Shown here: in pieces, positions 52,263 to 64,000 of the stretch | Numbering within the stretch: position 1 is the stretch's first letter | Layout: every line of letters begins with the position of its first letter | Source: Ophioderma brevispina | Taxonomy: Eukaryota; Echinodermata; Ophiuroidea; Amphilepidida; Ophiodermatidae | DNA: 64,000 bases | Reading direction: 5' to 3' | Assembly (NCBI GenBank): GCA_023653785.1 | Contig: JAMKCH010022352.1 | Location: 1-64,000 of the forward strand | Translations under genes and position numbers: made by a program | Notes under the pieces: generated by a model | Told to the model about the DNA's origin: nothing | Database searches by the model: none | Seen by the model: the letters and a program-made list of their open reading frames with translations, nothing else

Positions 52263-54960
52263 TGCTCTAACACAAATATCATTTGATCTTTGTTTATTTG
52301 TACTGGTGTAAACCACAAGAAGCTGTGGAGTGTAGATTTTGAGACGCCAGCGCTGTATGTCTTTGTGTGAGACGGTACGACAAATTCCTCAAGTTAACTA
52401 TTTGGTACTTTGTTTCTACAGTAAAGCAGTTATATGGAACTTATCCCCTGATTATAAGTTTAAAAAAGGCATCCACATTTTTGATTCTCTCGCATTTTTT
52501 TAGTGTTCGCCGGCTAATCCTTTAAATATCACTTCACATGTAGATCTTGAATTGCTCTATATCTACTTAGGAATAGTGTATTTATTTGTAGTATTCCTGT
52601 TAGATTAGAGGTACATTACAATTTATAATAATAACCAGTTTTTTTATTAGCGTATTTGTAATCCCCGTAAACAGACTCAAAGCACGGTTGACAATTACCA
52701 TTTACATGGTATCCTTTTGATAACATTTTGACTGTTGGAATGTGAATTATAATGAAGCGACGGTATTCAATTTTAGTCCACAGTGACTTCATAAGTATAA
52801 CTCCAGGATTGAAGATTTATAGTCCATGTCACTACCTCTGTGCAGTGACGTCCATTTCGCAAGATTTGTTGGTTGCAAGAGTAAATCGCTTGCGCCGACT
52901 TGAAGCGACGGCACACCTTCACGCGCGCGCACAAAGACGGCATTTCGGAGTGGGAGTAATGTTTATGGCATCACTGAACAGAGGGTAGAGACACATGACT
53001 AGTAGTACCGGTACCAAGTTACCCTAAAGATTAAGCTTTGGTTTTCATTGTTTCACCACAAAGAAACATAGGGTTACCTTTTGAGGCCAGGTCCCATGTC
53101 TTTTAGTATTAGTAAGGGCCTGCCAAGAATTTAAGTTTTTGATACTCAGAGTTCACTTGATACTTCAAAAGGCTTACTTCAGGACTCAGTGATGTGCTGG
53201 AAAAGGGTGTATTCATGGTTAAGTGATGAGTACACCTGTACAGTAAGAGTAGACGGTAGTACCCCCTAGCGAATCCGAATTGACGTAAGTCCGAAGAGAT
53301 TTTCAGTGGAATTATCATCTGAGGATTTGGGGACTTGAGCTGTGGGGTTAATGTTCGGCCCAATTAGAAAACATGGAGCCAGTTGTCCTCTACATTTACC
53401 CCATTGAAAAAACAAAATAACAAAAAAAAAAGCAATGTGACCCATTGGGAGTAATAACAAAACATGCAAGACACGAAGGTAAACCAAACCCAGATGCAAA
53501 CAAGGAAATATATCAAACACCACCGAGGTAGTTTAGAAAAAAATAGTTGAACCATTTAAATTCATTGCCAATGTCGTCATCAATTATCTATTCAAAATCG
53601 AAATTAATCCCGTCTTTGTTCAAATGGTTAAGAAGGAAAATTACGTGTTGAGACAAGCTGCAAATGTTAGGAAGGAACTACGTCTTCGGACCTTAAAACC
53701 AACATATTCGGACTTCGGTAGGACTGCGGAGTAGACATGTGGATGTATAAACAGCGTTAATTAGAATGATCCAAGTCTCAAATAAATAAATATTTGTCAT
53801 AACACCAAATGTTACAAAACACACTATATGTATTTACCTCGTAATTGAAAGAGAACATAAGGGACATATTCAGAAAGTGAACCCTCAATTCTTTCAAAAC
53901 TGGATTTTCTGATATTTAGAGTGCTTACTAATGTGTTGAATACCAATTTTGAAGTGAATAAGCCACAAGCACCGTTTATGTTATGAAAAGACGATTTAGT
54001 ATTTAGGTTGTCCACGACAGAAAAAGCGTGCTTCTCAATGGAGGCGAATTAGGAGCAAGCAAGTTCCAAAAATTTTTTGTTTTCATTTTCTACGTTTGCC
54101 TACGAAATATTCATGGTAGGTGTCCTATAACCAACCTAGTGCAAAATTTAGAGAAAATTTTTATCATCAGAAAATCTTGTCTCCCCCTTAAAAAACATTT
54201 CTATGTTGGTGATAAACATTGTCAGCAAATCGCCACCTGACATTTCAAATGAAAAAAATATGAAGTTAATGGTTTAAGAATTTAACCGGCTTCCAGCCTC
54301 TAAAAACTTTGCCTTGCCCCTATAAGAGTGTACAAATTTGCAAGATTCGGGCTGAGTTCTTTCATTAGGGCACATTTTGTCACTAGAAACTCATGTGACA
54401 ACAGTGCAAAAATTTTATGGGAAGAATTGCATTGTGGGTAGAAATCTACAATCCCTCCATAGTGCACCAAAGAAGAGCACTTAGAAATTCCCATTACAAC
54501 ATAGTGTATACTTGTGAAAAAATGGAAAAAAAGTAGATGATTACCAAAGGGTAGGAAATGCCAGTATAACTAGGGTGTTACCCAATTTACACACACTGGG
54601 GTCACTGGCAACGTTGATGAATTACAGCAGTCTAAACAGAATTGAGTGCAATTTATTCTGTATAACACATGTTCGATGTTGACTCATTAGTGACCCAGGT
54701 TCTCTAAATGGAAAACCAATATAAATGTATGTAACATAGATTTGTAAATTGAAAGTTTGTTTGCTAGAGTTCATTTGCCTTCCGCAAGCTAGTGACCTCA
54801 ACGTATTCAGACAATGTACTTATACACTTCTCGCATGCGAATGCCTGCACTTTGGACAAATGCTCAGCGATTAATGCTACGAGCAATGCATTACACACTG
54901 CCGTCACTGACCCAAGGAAGTCAAAAGCACAAATATCAGTTCCTGTATTGGCACTTTTAA
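52263..54960. other. No recognised gene
   Basis: AT-rich; short ORFs lack splice signals or family features. Confidence 0.4.
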
Positions 54961-54962
54961 CA

Positions 54963-55125
54963 ATGGGAATTTTCCGTAACCTGACCCATCGGAACACCTT
55001 TTTTCTGACACACTTATGAATTCCGGAAGCCTTCATGAATCAACTTGTGCTTTAATCTGTGAAGGGTTTCAGATTCATAAGGGTCAGAAAAAGGTGTCAG
55101 ATGAGTTAGTTTCCGGAACTCCCAT
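54963..55125. repeat. 163-bp foldback
   Basis: ATGGGAATTTTCCGTAACCTGACC, CACCTTTTT-CTGACACA, CTTATGAATTCCGGAAGCC and TTCA are mirrored at 55060-55125 (TGAAGGGTTTCAGATTCATAAG, GGTCAGAAAAAGGTGTCAG, TTCCGGAACTCCCAT). The loop is about 25 bases. Confidence 0.8.
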
Positions 55126-56601
55126 TTAACATCAGGGCACAACCATTCTTGCAAGGGTGACAGTCATGAATTATTTCATAAATTGAATTAATAGATACGG
55201 TAAATGCAATTTATTAATTTGGCAATTTTAAGCTTTGAACTTTGTGAAAGCATTGTAAAAATTTTTAACAGAAGCGTTATAGTAACCTGTTTATTCACTT
55301 GTCGATTATCTTTTTGTACCCTGACAAACCAAGTTTCGATTGGACTATAAAAATAGCAACTGTCTGAATGTTTGTCTAGATATTTTTACATGTGTGTATT
55401 TGTGTGTGGCAATGATTAATAGCCTGGTCCCTATTAACCACATTATAATGGAGTGTGGTTTGTTGTTTAATCAATTGACTCCGAGAGCGTTCTGTTCCAT
55501 GATATTTTATTGCTAATTCCTGATTGATAAGGTATCTGAAAAGGACAAGATATTGATATGACCTGAAATCCCTCTTTGACACAATTCTTGTAAACTGCCT
55601 TTCGCAAGATACTTCAACACCCTTGTCTACTTTAGCCTAATTTGTGACAAAACTCTGGGGGGGGGGTGGAAGTTGCACCCCTATGTTTTTCTTACTGAAC
55701 ATCTGATTCCCATTAAATTTAGTACCACTGATAGCTTGAGTTTCTTCTGTCCATTGATTCGAAAATAAGTACCACATTTTCCATTGGATGTCCTAAGTTG
55801 AATATGAAAATACTGGATGTAGGGGGGAAAATGATATTTTTGCAATTACTGACTCAAAACATTTGACACTCTGAGTATATAAACTAGTCATTCCCATCAA
55901 GAAGCCAAAAATTGTGTGGCAACTTTGACACATTTTTTGCCTGACATGCGACTTTAATGATGTCATTTGACGTAATTCTGGCATATAGGCATGTTGGTAC
56001 TCCATGTTGGTTATCAATGGAAAGGGAGACCATGTTATCCATTGTACCAATGGGAAACTATGGTCCTTCCTCTTTTGGTACCAAATCAAGTGTTGTGATA
56101 TTCCTGGGTCATATCCAGGCAGGTTAATTGGGGGGGGTGCCAGCCCCATCCATCAACTTTGGAATCACTCCTGCCATCTTACCGGTGGATGTTTGTTCGC
56201 ATTAAAACGATTATAAATGTCAATTGACAATAACATAATTTGGCTCAAAAGAAGGTTGGGGGAAGGAAAAAAACTGAAGGGGGTGGTAATCACCCCCACT
56301 TGGTAGGACGCGAGTTAAATTTTAAAATAAGGGTCTATTTTTTAGGAGTTCGTTATCAAAGTAGGGATTCTTTATGAGCGGACAGAACATTTGCAATTTT
56401 CTCAATAATGGCTTAGTGGGAAAATTTACAGACAGCAGAACGATTTGTGTACAATGTTTGTGGAATATGGTGAAAAAGTGATCAATATTATCTAGTAAGA
56501 TTGGCAGGGGATCAAGTTCACATGATTGGATGGTATCTATGATGACCTTTTTGAGCTCTATTCAGTATCGGTGCCCCTGCTGGGGATATCATTCTTGTGA
56601 G

Positions 56602-56754
56602 AGCACATGTGGTCCAGTGGAAAAAGCGCAGGAATCGTGATCATTAGACTGAGTTTGAGACAAGCCGTGGCCAACAGTTTGTGTTCTGGGCAAATACTAG
56701 TCTCAATGGCCTGACGAAACCAAGTGACAATTGGGAGCTGGTATGGGTGATATT
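56602..56754 (+). mobile_element. tRNA-derived SINE, copy 2 (truncated)
   Basis: Co-linear with the SINE at 35376-35705: TGGTCCAGTGGAAAAAGCGC, AGGA-TCGTGA, CCGTGGCCAACAGTTTGTG, GGGCAAATACTAGTCTCAAT, GACAATTGGGAGCTGGTATG. It breaks off at GGTGATATTC where a G-run repeat begins. Confidence 0.75.
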
Positions 56755-57150
56755 CGGGGGGGGGGCACTCCAATCTTGGAGGTGAAGCGTATGGAAGGCT
56801 GTAAGACCCCATTCTCAGCTCCACTGTCACCCCAAAGACCCCATATATTTTGAACATGTCACCCAACACCCCCGATTTTTTAAAATTTACAAAAATGTCA
56901 CCAAAGACCCCTGTTTTTTGGGAAATTTTCACTTAACGACCCTATTTTTGGTGAAACGTTTGAAAATTTTTTTAAAAGACCCCAATTTGGGAAATTTTGC
57001 AATTTGTTACCCGGAAAAAACCCTATTTTGGGTTGGCTGTCTCTCACCCAAAGACCTATTTTTTTGAGAGAATGCCCTGGGTTTTAAAGCACCAGCCTTA
57101 CACCCATATCCATTTCCTATGTGATTTCCCCAAAACACCCTCCCCGGGGG
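56755..57150 (+). repeat. R3-like repeat with internal AAAGACCCC motifs
   Basis: Starts CGGGGGGGGGGCACTCC and contains four or five copies of (CAC)CAAAGACCCC-TTTTT-GGGAAATTTT at roughly 40-60 bp spacing; ends CCTCCCCGGGGGATA. Confidence 0.6.
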
Positions 57151-57719
57151 ATAATAGAATCTAAGTGCTGATGGCAGCATAATAATAACTGGCAAAATCA
57201 GCGGCATGGGACATTAAATTTGTGTGTAATGCCCTATATTATTTATTTATTTATTATATCTTCGGATAAGAACATCAAATTGAACTAATATACAGACATT
57301 CAAGAAAAAATAAAAAAATTAAAATTAAATTGCCTCAGTGAGCTAGCTAGCCAGGAGGAAATAGGAGCAAGAAACCGCTGTAATCCAAAAGGATGTGATT
57401 CCTCCGACTCACTGATGCAAAGCACAACACAATGATAAAATACAAAATTTTGAATATTGCACTCAATTTTCATTTAAAAACAAGAAATTAGACAGCATAT
57501 TTCATTGAACAAGAAAACCCAACATGTCCAATAACCCATTAACCACAACCACCAAAAAAAACCCTAACCAGATGCACACACCAACCCACCCTAACTAAAA
57601 TTAATAACCCTAAAACCAACCCTCACAAAAAAGCAGGAACCTGTTGGGAAATGCAAGGAAGATATGGCACCAAAGACTGCAGACAACAAATTGTATAAAA
57701 AAATAATTTTAGAAAAAAT

Positions 57720-57975
57720 AAGAATAGCTGATATTAGTATATTAATAACCCTTTTTCATGCCAATTTTGGTCATTTTTTCAAAGCTTCCTAAAATTTGTT
57801 GTAAAATTAATCAAATTTTCTCTAAAATGTCAAAATATTGATGAAAAAATGGAAAAATTTGGCCACAATTTGGTTTCTTATATTGCAATGGGTCCTTTTT
57901 TTGACAAATTCGTATAGATAGGGGTCCTACTTCCAACTCTCAGGCACGCGTCCCTACCCAAAACAAACACAAACC
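57720..57975 (+). repeat. R3 repeat, 3' part
   Basis: GCAATGGGTCC-TTTTTT, AGGGGTCCTACTTCCAACTC and CCCTACCCAAAACA, as at 17690-17775. Confidence 0.65.
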
Positions 57976-58344
57976 GGGGTGGGGGATGGGGGAGTAGGTG
58001 CAAAGCAAAAAGACGTTAGTTTGGGAACCAACACAAGTTAAGATAATTTGATGAACACCAGTAAAATCTTGAGAACTTTCAAAGTGAATGTTTTCTTGAA
58101 TCGATTGCTCTTTGATGAAAAAAGTCAGCAACATTTGATGGACAGAACTCTTAGAGTCTGAAAATGGAAACACAGGTATTTTAGATTTGGGGAAGTTGAT
58201 AATAACATTATTCTTTTTTTTTTTTTTATAAACATTAAACAATTTCTTTTGATCTCAGCACTTTCATTTATTGAGATAAGTCTATTTGATCTGTTAATCA
58301 TATTTTTCACAAGAGTTCTATAGGTTTGGGTTACAGGGGTAGCA

Positions 58345-58750
58345 TTGGATGTGGCGCCAGGGCAAGATGGTAACGTGGTGCCCCTCAGGCGTAGCTGTGA
58401 GCATAATGGTGGGATCGGGGCCGCCTTGAGGAACCCTAATGTGGTCCGGGGCAAACCTCTTGCAGGGGCAAGGGGGGATATCAACCGGAAGTTCTCGGAA
58501 TGTAGATGTTTGAGTGCCTTGGAGAGATCTCAGTTAACTCATTATCATGAAGCAGATGAATTATCTGTCCTTCGGGTGTCCAGGGTCGATTGTGGCCCCC
58601 CCAGAACTCAGATTGAGTTTGTTTGAGTACCTTTCGACGTGCTCTCAGTTATGTAGTAGATGAACTGCCCCCTGGGCGGTGGTCCAGGAGGAAGAGCCCC
58701 CAGCCCCGGAACGCTCTTTGGCTGTCGATGTAATCATTTGAACCAGGGAT
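58345..58750 (+). repeat. GC-richer block with a ~110-bp internal duplication
   Basis: GTGCCTTGG-GAGATCTCAGTT, GTAGATGAA-T, CCAGG--GA recur about 110 bp later (58515 and 58630). The 93-codon ORF 58345-58626 is probably a by-product. A LINE remnant is possible but no RT motif is visible. Confidence 0.35.
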
Positions 58751-59150
58751 AATCACGATTATTGCAAGAGAATAAAAAATTAAAAAGGTTTTTCAAAATT
58801 GGCATTTTTCGAAAGAAAACAACCAAATAGTGAAAAAGTTTTCCTCCACCGCCAATAGACATACAGCGACGGCGGTCTCAAAATCTACACAAAAACAAAG
58901 CTATTGTGAGCTTTTACACACACCAGTGCAGAATAAAAAAATCATAATGTTTGTGTTTAGGACAAACGTAACAGTCATGATGTTGCACCATATAATGCTT
59001 ATAAATCCGGATATTCACAGGGAAAGAAAGGCTTTTTTGATATCAAGAGTCGGATTTTGATACGCCCTATAGAAAATTAAGAATCCGATAAAAAGTACTG
59101 CCTTTCTTTAATACCTACGGATTTCAACTGCAGGTTTTGTTAGCACTCCA
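58740..59150 (+). repeat. Dispersed repeat R5, copy 2
   Basis: Pair of 43600-44165. Confidence 0.75.
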
Positions 59151-61012
59151 TACCATACACAAGGTGATCAAAATTTATTACTACCTTAATAGTTTTTAAT
59201 CTGATGACCTCAGTTTTTAAGTTTTTTTCAATAAACTTAGTTTTTCAAACTGATAAACTCAATTTTTTATGGTTGAAACAAAAAATAGTATATATCAAAA
59301 AAAACTGATCAACTCAGCAGTGGCTGGGGGGGGGGGGATATCCGCCCTAAATTTTTTTTTCCCCCAATTCCCCCCCCCCGGCCAAAAGAAAAATGATGGA
59401 TTTTTGGGGCAAAATCCAGCGATTGCGACAAAAATCCACCAAATTTTGGGGGAAAATCAGCAATTTTGGGCAAAATTGGGTTAAAAATCTCCTAAATTTT
59501 GATATTTCCACCAAAACTTTCACTTTCCCCCCCCTCCAAAATGCACTTACTGCGCCCCCCCCCACCCGAAAAAGAGGGCTTGCCACCCCCCATTGAAACT
59601 CAGGTGTAATCGTTAAACAGTTTTCCATTTGATAAACTCATTTTCCAAGTTCAAAACTAAGGTTTTTGATTAGGCCAAGGGAATTGTTCTTATTTTTCCT
59701 GTGGAGGCACCAGCAGATTTGCTGCTGTTGCAAATATTTCATTTTTTTGTGAAAAATTGTTTTCTTGAAATTGGATAATTTTAAAAACAATTTTCAGTTG
59801 CTAAAAATTTATTCCAGCATCCCTTCCTTTTATATAAGCATTCCTTGGGAGGGTGTCACAGTATACCATAAATAATGAATTTCCTCCAGATTTTTGTCTC
59901 GCTTGTCACTCATACTCGGTGCAAAAATTGCTTGACAAGGATTTTTAAAACTTTGAAGAAATAACCTGCAAATACCAATGTTTTGTAATTAGCCACTTGT
60001 AAAACCTCTTGTTTTATGTATAAATATAAGGATAGTAGTGTACATTAACATGAAATTAAGGAAATTAAAGGCTGACTCAGAGATTTCTAGAGAAGAGCCT
60101 CCAATTTTCAAGAAATCGTGTTTTTCGCATATACATGAAAGCTTGGTCCATGTATAGTCACTGTGTGAATAGCTAAGCTCAAAGCGAAGTCTTTCGTATA
60201 AAAAATCACAACTTTGTTATATACGGAATTTTTGTTATACACATGTATCCTATGGCATGTAATACTTGTACAATAAATGTTTACTGCATCAAACGAAAGA
60301 TGGGATTCATTTCAAATTTGGAATTGTGCATTTAGGTTACTATCTTTAGTTTAAGTTGACTATTTTTTTTACACACAAATTATCTTCTGGTCAGCCTTTA
60401 ATAATGAAATGACAGTAAACTAAGAATAATGAAATCTGACCTCACAACCTTTTAAAAACCTACAGGAAAATAAGAAATCAATTCCATTGGCCTTATAGAA
60501 AATTATTTTTTATTAAAAAACAAGGTTTTTCAAATATAAACTTAGTTTCAAAAGACAGGAAGCCGTCGTTATTTTTTGTGGCCAGAAGGGTGGAGGATTT
60601 CACTTTTTTCAGGAACATTTTGCATGCCTTTCTGATTTCTCCATTTAAACAGTTCATGTTCTCCCTCTATCCTTCATGAAAATTGTCAGTTTTCCTCTTT
60701 CCGTAACATTTTTCTTATTCCACCTCAAAATAATCCATTTCCACTCCGCATGCGTAAAATGAATCCTAAGCTCGAAAAATGAGTTACTGAATATTGGACA
60801 TCTGGCTTGCATAATTCCCGACCCAACAAAGCATAATCTTGTACGTTACACGGGGTATTGACCTTTATTCCGTCATTGGGAGTGTGTTGGTAAACAGATC
60901 AAGATCCCGAGTGTATGCCTTACGGGTTCCTCCCATCTGATACAATGTGAGGTCGATTGAAGTGATTGTTTACGATTTATTTCCCTTATTTTAGATAAAT
61001 TCGCGTGCATAA
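59151..61012. other. Repeat-rich and AT-rich, no gene
   Basis: 59325-59600 is a C/G-run-bounded repeat of AAAATTTTGGG-type words. 59600-60960 is AT-rich and uninformative. CACGGGGTATTGACC near 60851 could be the 5' flank of the exon at 61014. Confidence 0.4.
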
Positions 61013-61013
61013 A

Positions 61014-61078
61014 ATGGCGTCGATCTTGAGCATGAATATCGTCCGGATAGTCAAATTCGAGGATTTGATAAGTACAAG
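61014..61078 (+). CDS. Possible first coding exon of another gene
   Basis: AAAATGGCG is a good start context. The frame MASILSMNIVRIVKFEDLI, then ST-R, runs into the consensus donor ACAAG-GTAAGT at 61079 (phase 2). No further exon was identified downstream, so product and reality are unknown. Confidence 0.3.
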
Positions 61079-61089
61079 GTAAGTTTAAT

Positions 61090-63030
61090 AAAAAAGGGCT
61101 TTTTAATCGTGAGCGTAGTTGCAGTGCAGCGCGGTGCAAAATTTATGCATACATACATCAACATTACATGACATGTACATTTGTTTATCATGCATTACAA
61201 TGATTAACTATTAAGCATGCTTTACCTGTTTCCATTTCCGAATATAGCCTAAATGAATACGTTTCTTGTTTATTGAAGACCGATTATAATTAGTTGCAAT
61301 GCACCTAGTTACAGTAAAACAGTACTCGTCAGACTAAGGTAATGAGTTACAGAACGTTGCCATTAAAGGACTAGCCATTGGTTCCTGAAAAACTCAGCGA
61401 AGTTCAACTTTGAAGAAGGATAACTTATCTTTAACTTACTTACTCACCTCAAGTACGTTCCATGGGAAGCATGTGTATCTCACGATTATATGGATTGTTG
61501 ATGTCAATTTTCACCTTACCATTCGGGGGAAACTCAGACATTTGTGTTGGAGGTCTGCTCATTATTATCTTCACAAACCGTATCGTTGATAATAATCGCA
61601 AGGACTCATGTGATTAGTATGCACGCCACCAGCGAACTACGCATTCGGTGTTTTTGCGCCGGTGTTTCTATATTTCCTTGACAAGATGATAAGCCACCAC
61701 CCTCTGCGGAGATATCTAGCCAAAAGTAGTCCGAGCGCTCCTTTAACATAAATGACTAATGCCGTTTTACGAAGGGGTTTATTTTTTGTGTGTGTGTGCA
61801 TGTTGTGTAAATGTCTGAAGAGAAGTCTCCTAGTACCATTCTGTCTATTTAGTCATTGATTTATGTTTGTGACCTGTCATCATTCTCACGCGATCGATGT
61901 GTGGGGCCGTATTTCATGGAATAGTCAGACGATGGTAGCCAAAAGAAATCACACATTAGCCGTCGTCATTGTTTTAATTAAGACAAAAAGCAAGGGTTAT
62001 TTCTCAATTGTTAGGCCGATTTCAAAGTTATCCGATTATTATAGAACTAGCTCACTCTTCACTTTTTGGGATAAGGACCACAATTTTGTTTTTTTATAGG
62101 AGGCACGCATTAAAACTTAAGAACCCAAATATACCGCATCAATAGTTACTTTTTTTGTATGGGCTGGTCGGCAGCGTCTGAATATGTGTTGGAAACGGTT
62201 TTTTCAATCGGGGGTGTGCATTGTTTACCGTGTTTACGACCTTTAACCTCGTCCTTTATGCTTCCGGTTTCATTCGGGAACTTCAATTCTGCAGGTTGAG
62301 AAATCGCTCCCTACAATTTTTCTCGAATTTTACCATTGTGATATCAAATTGTAAAACAAATGGTATGTACAGTAAAGTAAGCATTGCAAGAATTGACATC
62401 AATGGCATGTTGAGTGCATATTGGCGGTTTTATTTTGGTCTCTGTAACCTTGCAAAGGTTGAGTTCATTCAATACCGTTTGTCACTTCAATCCAAACGAA
62501 CTAGGACATGAGAATCAGTGTTTCGATAATGCCCCGTGCTAATGATAAATGGATTCGAATGTTCCTAGGTACTAGGATAAAATGCACCCTTAATATACGA
62601 GCAAATCAGACACATTCTTTTTTAATCGAAATGACGTTTTCGTTTATGAACGATTTATTTAAGGTTTGCAGAAAAGTGTACTTACTTTAAAAAGTGTAGC
62701 AGCAGATACTGAATTCACAATACAAACTCAAGGTAAAATTACCACCCAAGTTGTTGATGATGTCCTTTAATACAAATCATAGCACAGTCATTGCAAAAAA
62801 GGCTAGAAATAAACAAATATACATCTACAATTTGCTTGTCCACATGTTGGGAGTAATGGCGATAGTAGTAGTACTGCCGCTGTCGTCACTGTTGTGGGAA
62901 CATACAATTGTATATAAGGATTTCCCCTGAATTTGTACCTCAGAGTTATAACTTATGAATTTTATGCATTTTATGATTAAAGCCAGCTAGACCCCCTCTC
63001 AGGTAAGGTGTGTGCCTGTTTATGACCGAG
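61090..63030. other. No recognised gene
   Basis: AT-rich. ORFs at 61863-62099 and 62221-62511 lack coding character or context. Confidence 0.4.
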
Positions 63031-63035
63031 GATTA

Positions 63036-63960
63036 ATCTCATCATCATCAGTCGATGCGCAGCAGGCGATCGCACAAGTTTCCTCAAGTCACTTCTGTTT
63101 TGGGCAAGTTGGGACGATAGCCTTTGGTTGGCAACATGTGTTTGGTCCCCCAAGAGCTTTGGATGTAGGGAGATATGGTTCTCTCGTCGCCTGGCTTTAT
63201 CAATTAAAGGGTCATTCTTCAATGTACCAATTAAAGGGTCATTCCTTCATTACCAATTAAAGGGTATTCCTTCATTTATCGATTAAAGGGTCATCCTTCA
63301 TTAAGGGATCATTCCTTCATTTAACAATTAAAGGGTCATTCCTCATTTACCAATTAAAAGGTCATCCTTCATTTACCAATTAAGGGGTAATTCCTCATTT
63401 TACCAAATTAAAGGGTCATTGAATTCATTTTCCAATTTCGCAAATTTTAAAGGGTAATTTCATCATTTGGGAAAAAAATAATTGAGTGAAATTACTGCTT
63501 CCTCTTGCCATTTGTTGGTGTGTAGAAAGCATATAAGTTTATAACCTACTAGGCTCTTCCTCTGGCATCCTTAGAATATGCCCAAGAAAAGTAAGCTGTC
63601 GCAGTCTTAACTCGGTTATCAGAGGCTCCGTACCGGTAGCAGCATAGATTTTGGCATTTGGGACACGCTCAATGCGCTTGACGTTCAGCTGATTCTGTAG
63701 CAAACATGTTGCGAAAGACTGACCTTACTTTCCAAATTGTTTGTCAGCACCCAAAGGTTCGCTGCCATACAAAAATACTGTTCACGCATGTTGTGTTGAA
63801 GAGGATTAAATTATGAACAAGTTTATTAGCTCCAAAGATTTGCGAAAACCTTTTTGATTCGGAGGGCCTATTATTTACAAATGCTACGATATTGTATACG
63901 GAAGTGCTTTCTCCGTGTTGCCGAGTGCTCCCAAATAACAAACGTTCATCACGGGGGGTT
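63036..63960 (-). mobile_element. LINE C-terminal region, minus strand, interrupted
   Basis: Minus-strand order: NLILFNTTCVNSIFVW (near 63790), NQLNVKRIERVPNAKIYAAT then GTEPLITELRLRQLTFLGHI then LRMPEEEPSRL (63690-63540), then a minisatellite, then LLGDQTHVANQ and LAQNRSDLRKLV (63165-63080), ending in a short (ATG)n tail at 63045-63055. The LGHILRMPEEEP and LAQNRxxWRKLV blocks are the C-terminal hallmark of an RTE-like LINE lineage. Several frameshifts. The element runs towards the window end. Confidence 0.8.
63196..63470 (+). repeat. Minisatellite, ~31-bp unit, about nine copies
   Basis: Units of CAATTAAAGGGTCATTCC-TTCATTTAC with length variants of 25-33 bp. The array has expanded inside the LINE between coding blocks that are normally contiguous. 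Confidence 0.9.
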
Positions 63961-64000
63961 TTAGAAGTTCTTTTACTTAATATAGGCAGTTCAGTTACCT

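Noticed and set aside
58345..58626. 93-codon ORF in a GC-richer block
   Set aside because: The block contains an internal ~110-bp duplication and no recognisable domain; likely repeat.
63196..63470. CRISPR-like array
   Set aside because: Units are contiguous tandem copies without unique spacers, inside a LINE in a eukaryotic genome.

Overview
This window looks like nuclear DNA of a multicellular animal. It has spliced exons with long introns, low gene density, LINE and tRNA-type SINE remnants, many TIR/foldback elements, and minisatellites. The repeat style suggests a marine invertebrate, possibly a deuterostome, but that part is only an impression. There are no bacterial operons, rRNA genes or CRISPR arrays.

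The main gene is on the plus strand. I assembled it by hand from nine exon pieces between 597 and 37,505. It encodes a NagA-like amidohydrolase (N-acetylglucosamine-6-phosphate deacetylase superfamily). In order, the exons carry the N-terminal strand, the metal motif DIHHHG, the lead-in to HxEGP (HCE then GP), the SP-HVEA-GG block, ALGHD, FHITHIYN, PPTVEV, HPL with the catalytic Asp (VIDAT), and IAGS/NPA. The last exon (roughly 40 residues) was not found. Most exons carry one or more single-base indels, mostly in homopolymers, so none of the reading-frame-only tracks shows the gene. Unpolished long-read sequence is the simplest reading; a recent unitary pseudogene is the alternative.

Layout. 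0.6-11 kb: exons 1-2 and a very long first intron, with a perfect-TIR MITE and two GC-rich, proline-rich retroelement gag-like blocks in opposite orientation (6.5-8.0 and 9.0-10.1 kb). 11.3-16.2 kb: a ~160-bp satellite, exons 3-5, and a dispersed repeat split by a 1.29-kb TIR transposon. 16.5-23.2 kb: large foldbacks and exons 6-7. 23.6-30.6 kb: a 3.5-kb tandem duplication that contains exon 8 twice. 31.8-35.7 kb: a LINE carrying a strange 1-kb adenine-depleted block, followed tail-to-tail by a SINE. 37.3 kb: exon 9, fully open. 38-60 kb: dispersed repeats, foldbacks and a LINE 3' end. 61 kb: a possible first coding exon of another gene. 63-64 kb: a second LINE, interrupted by a 31-bp minisatellite.

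The most unusual signals are the adenine-purged but co-linear block inside the LINE, the two copies of one TIR family sitting about 25-33 bp after two different 5' splice sites of the same gene, and the high density of long inverted repeats in introns. All protein-family identifications are from memory of the families, with no database search.
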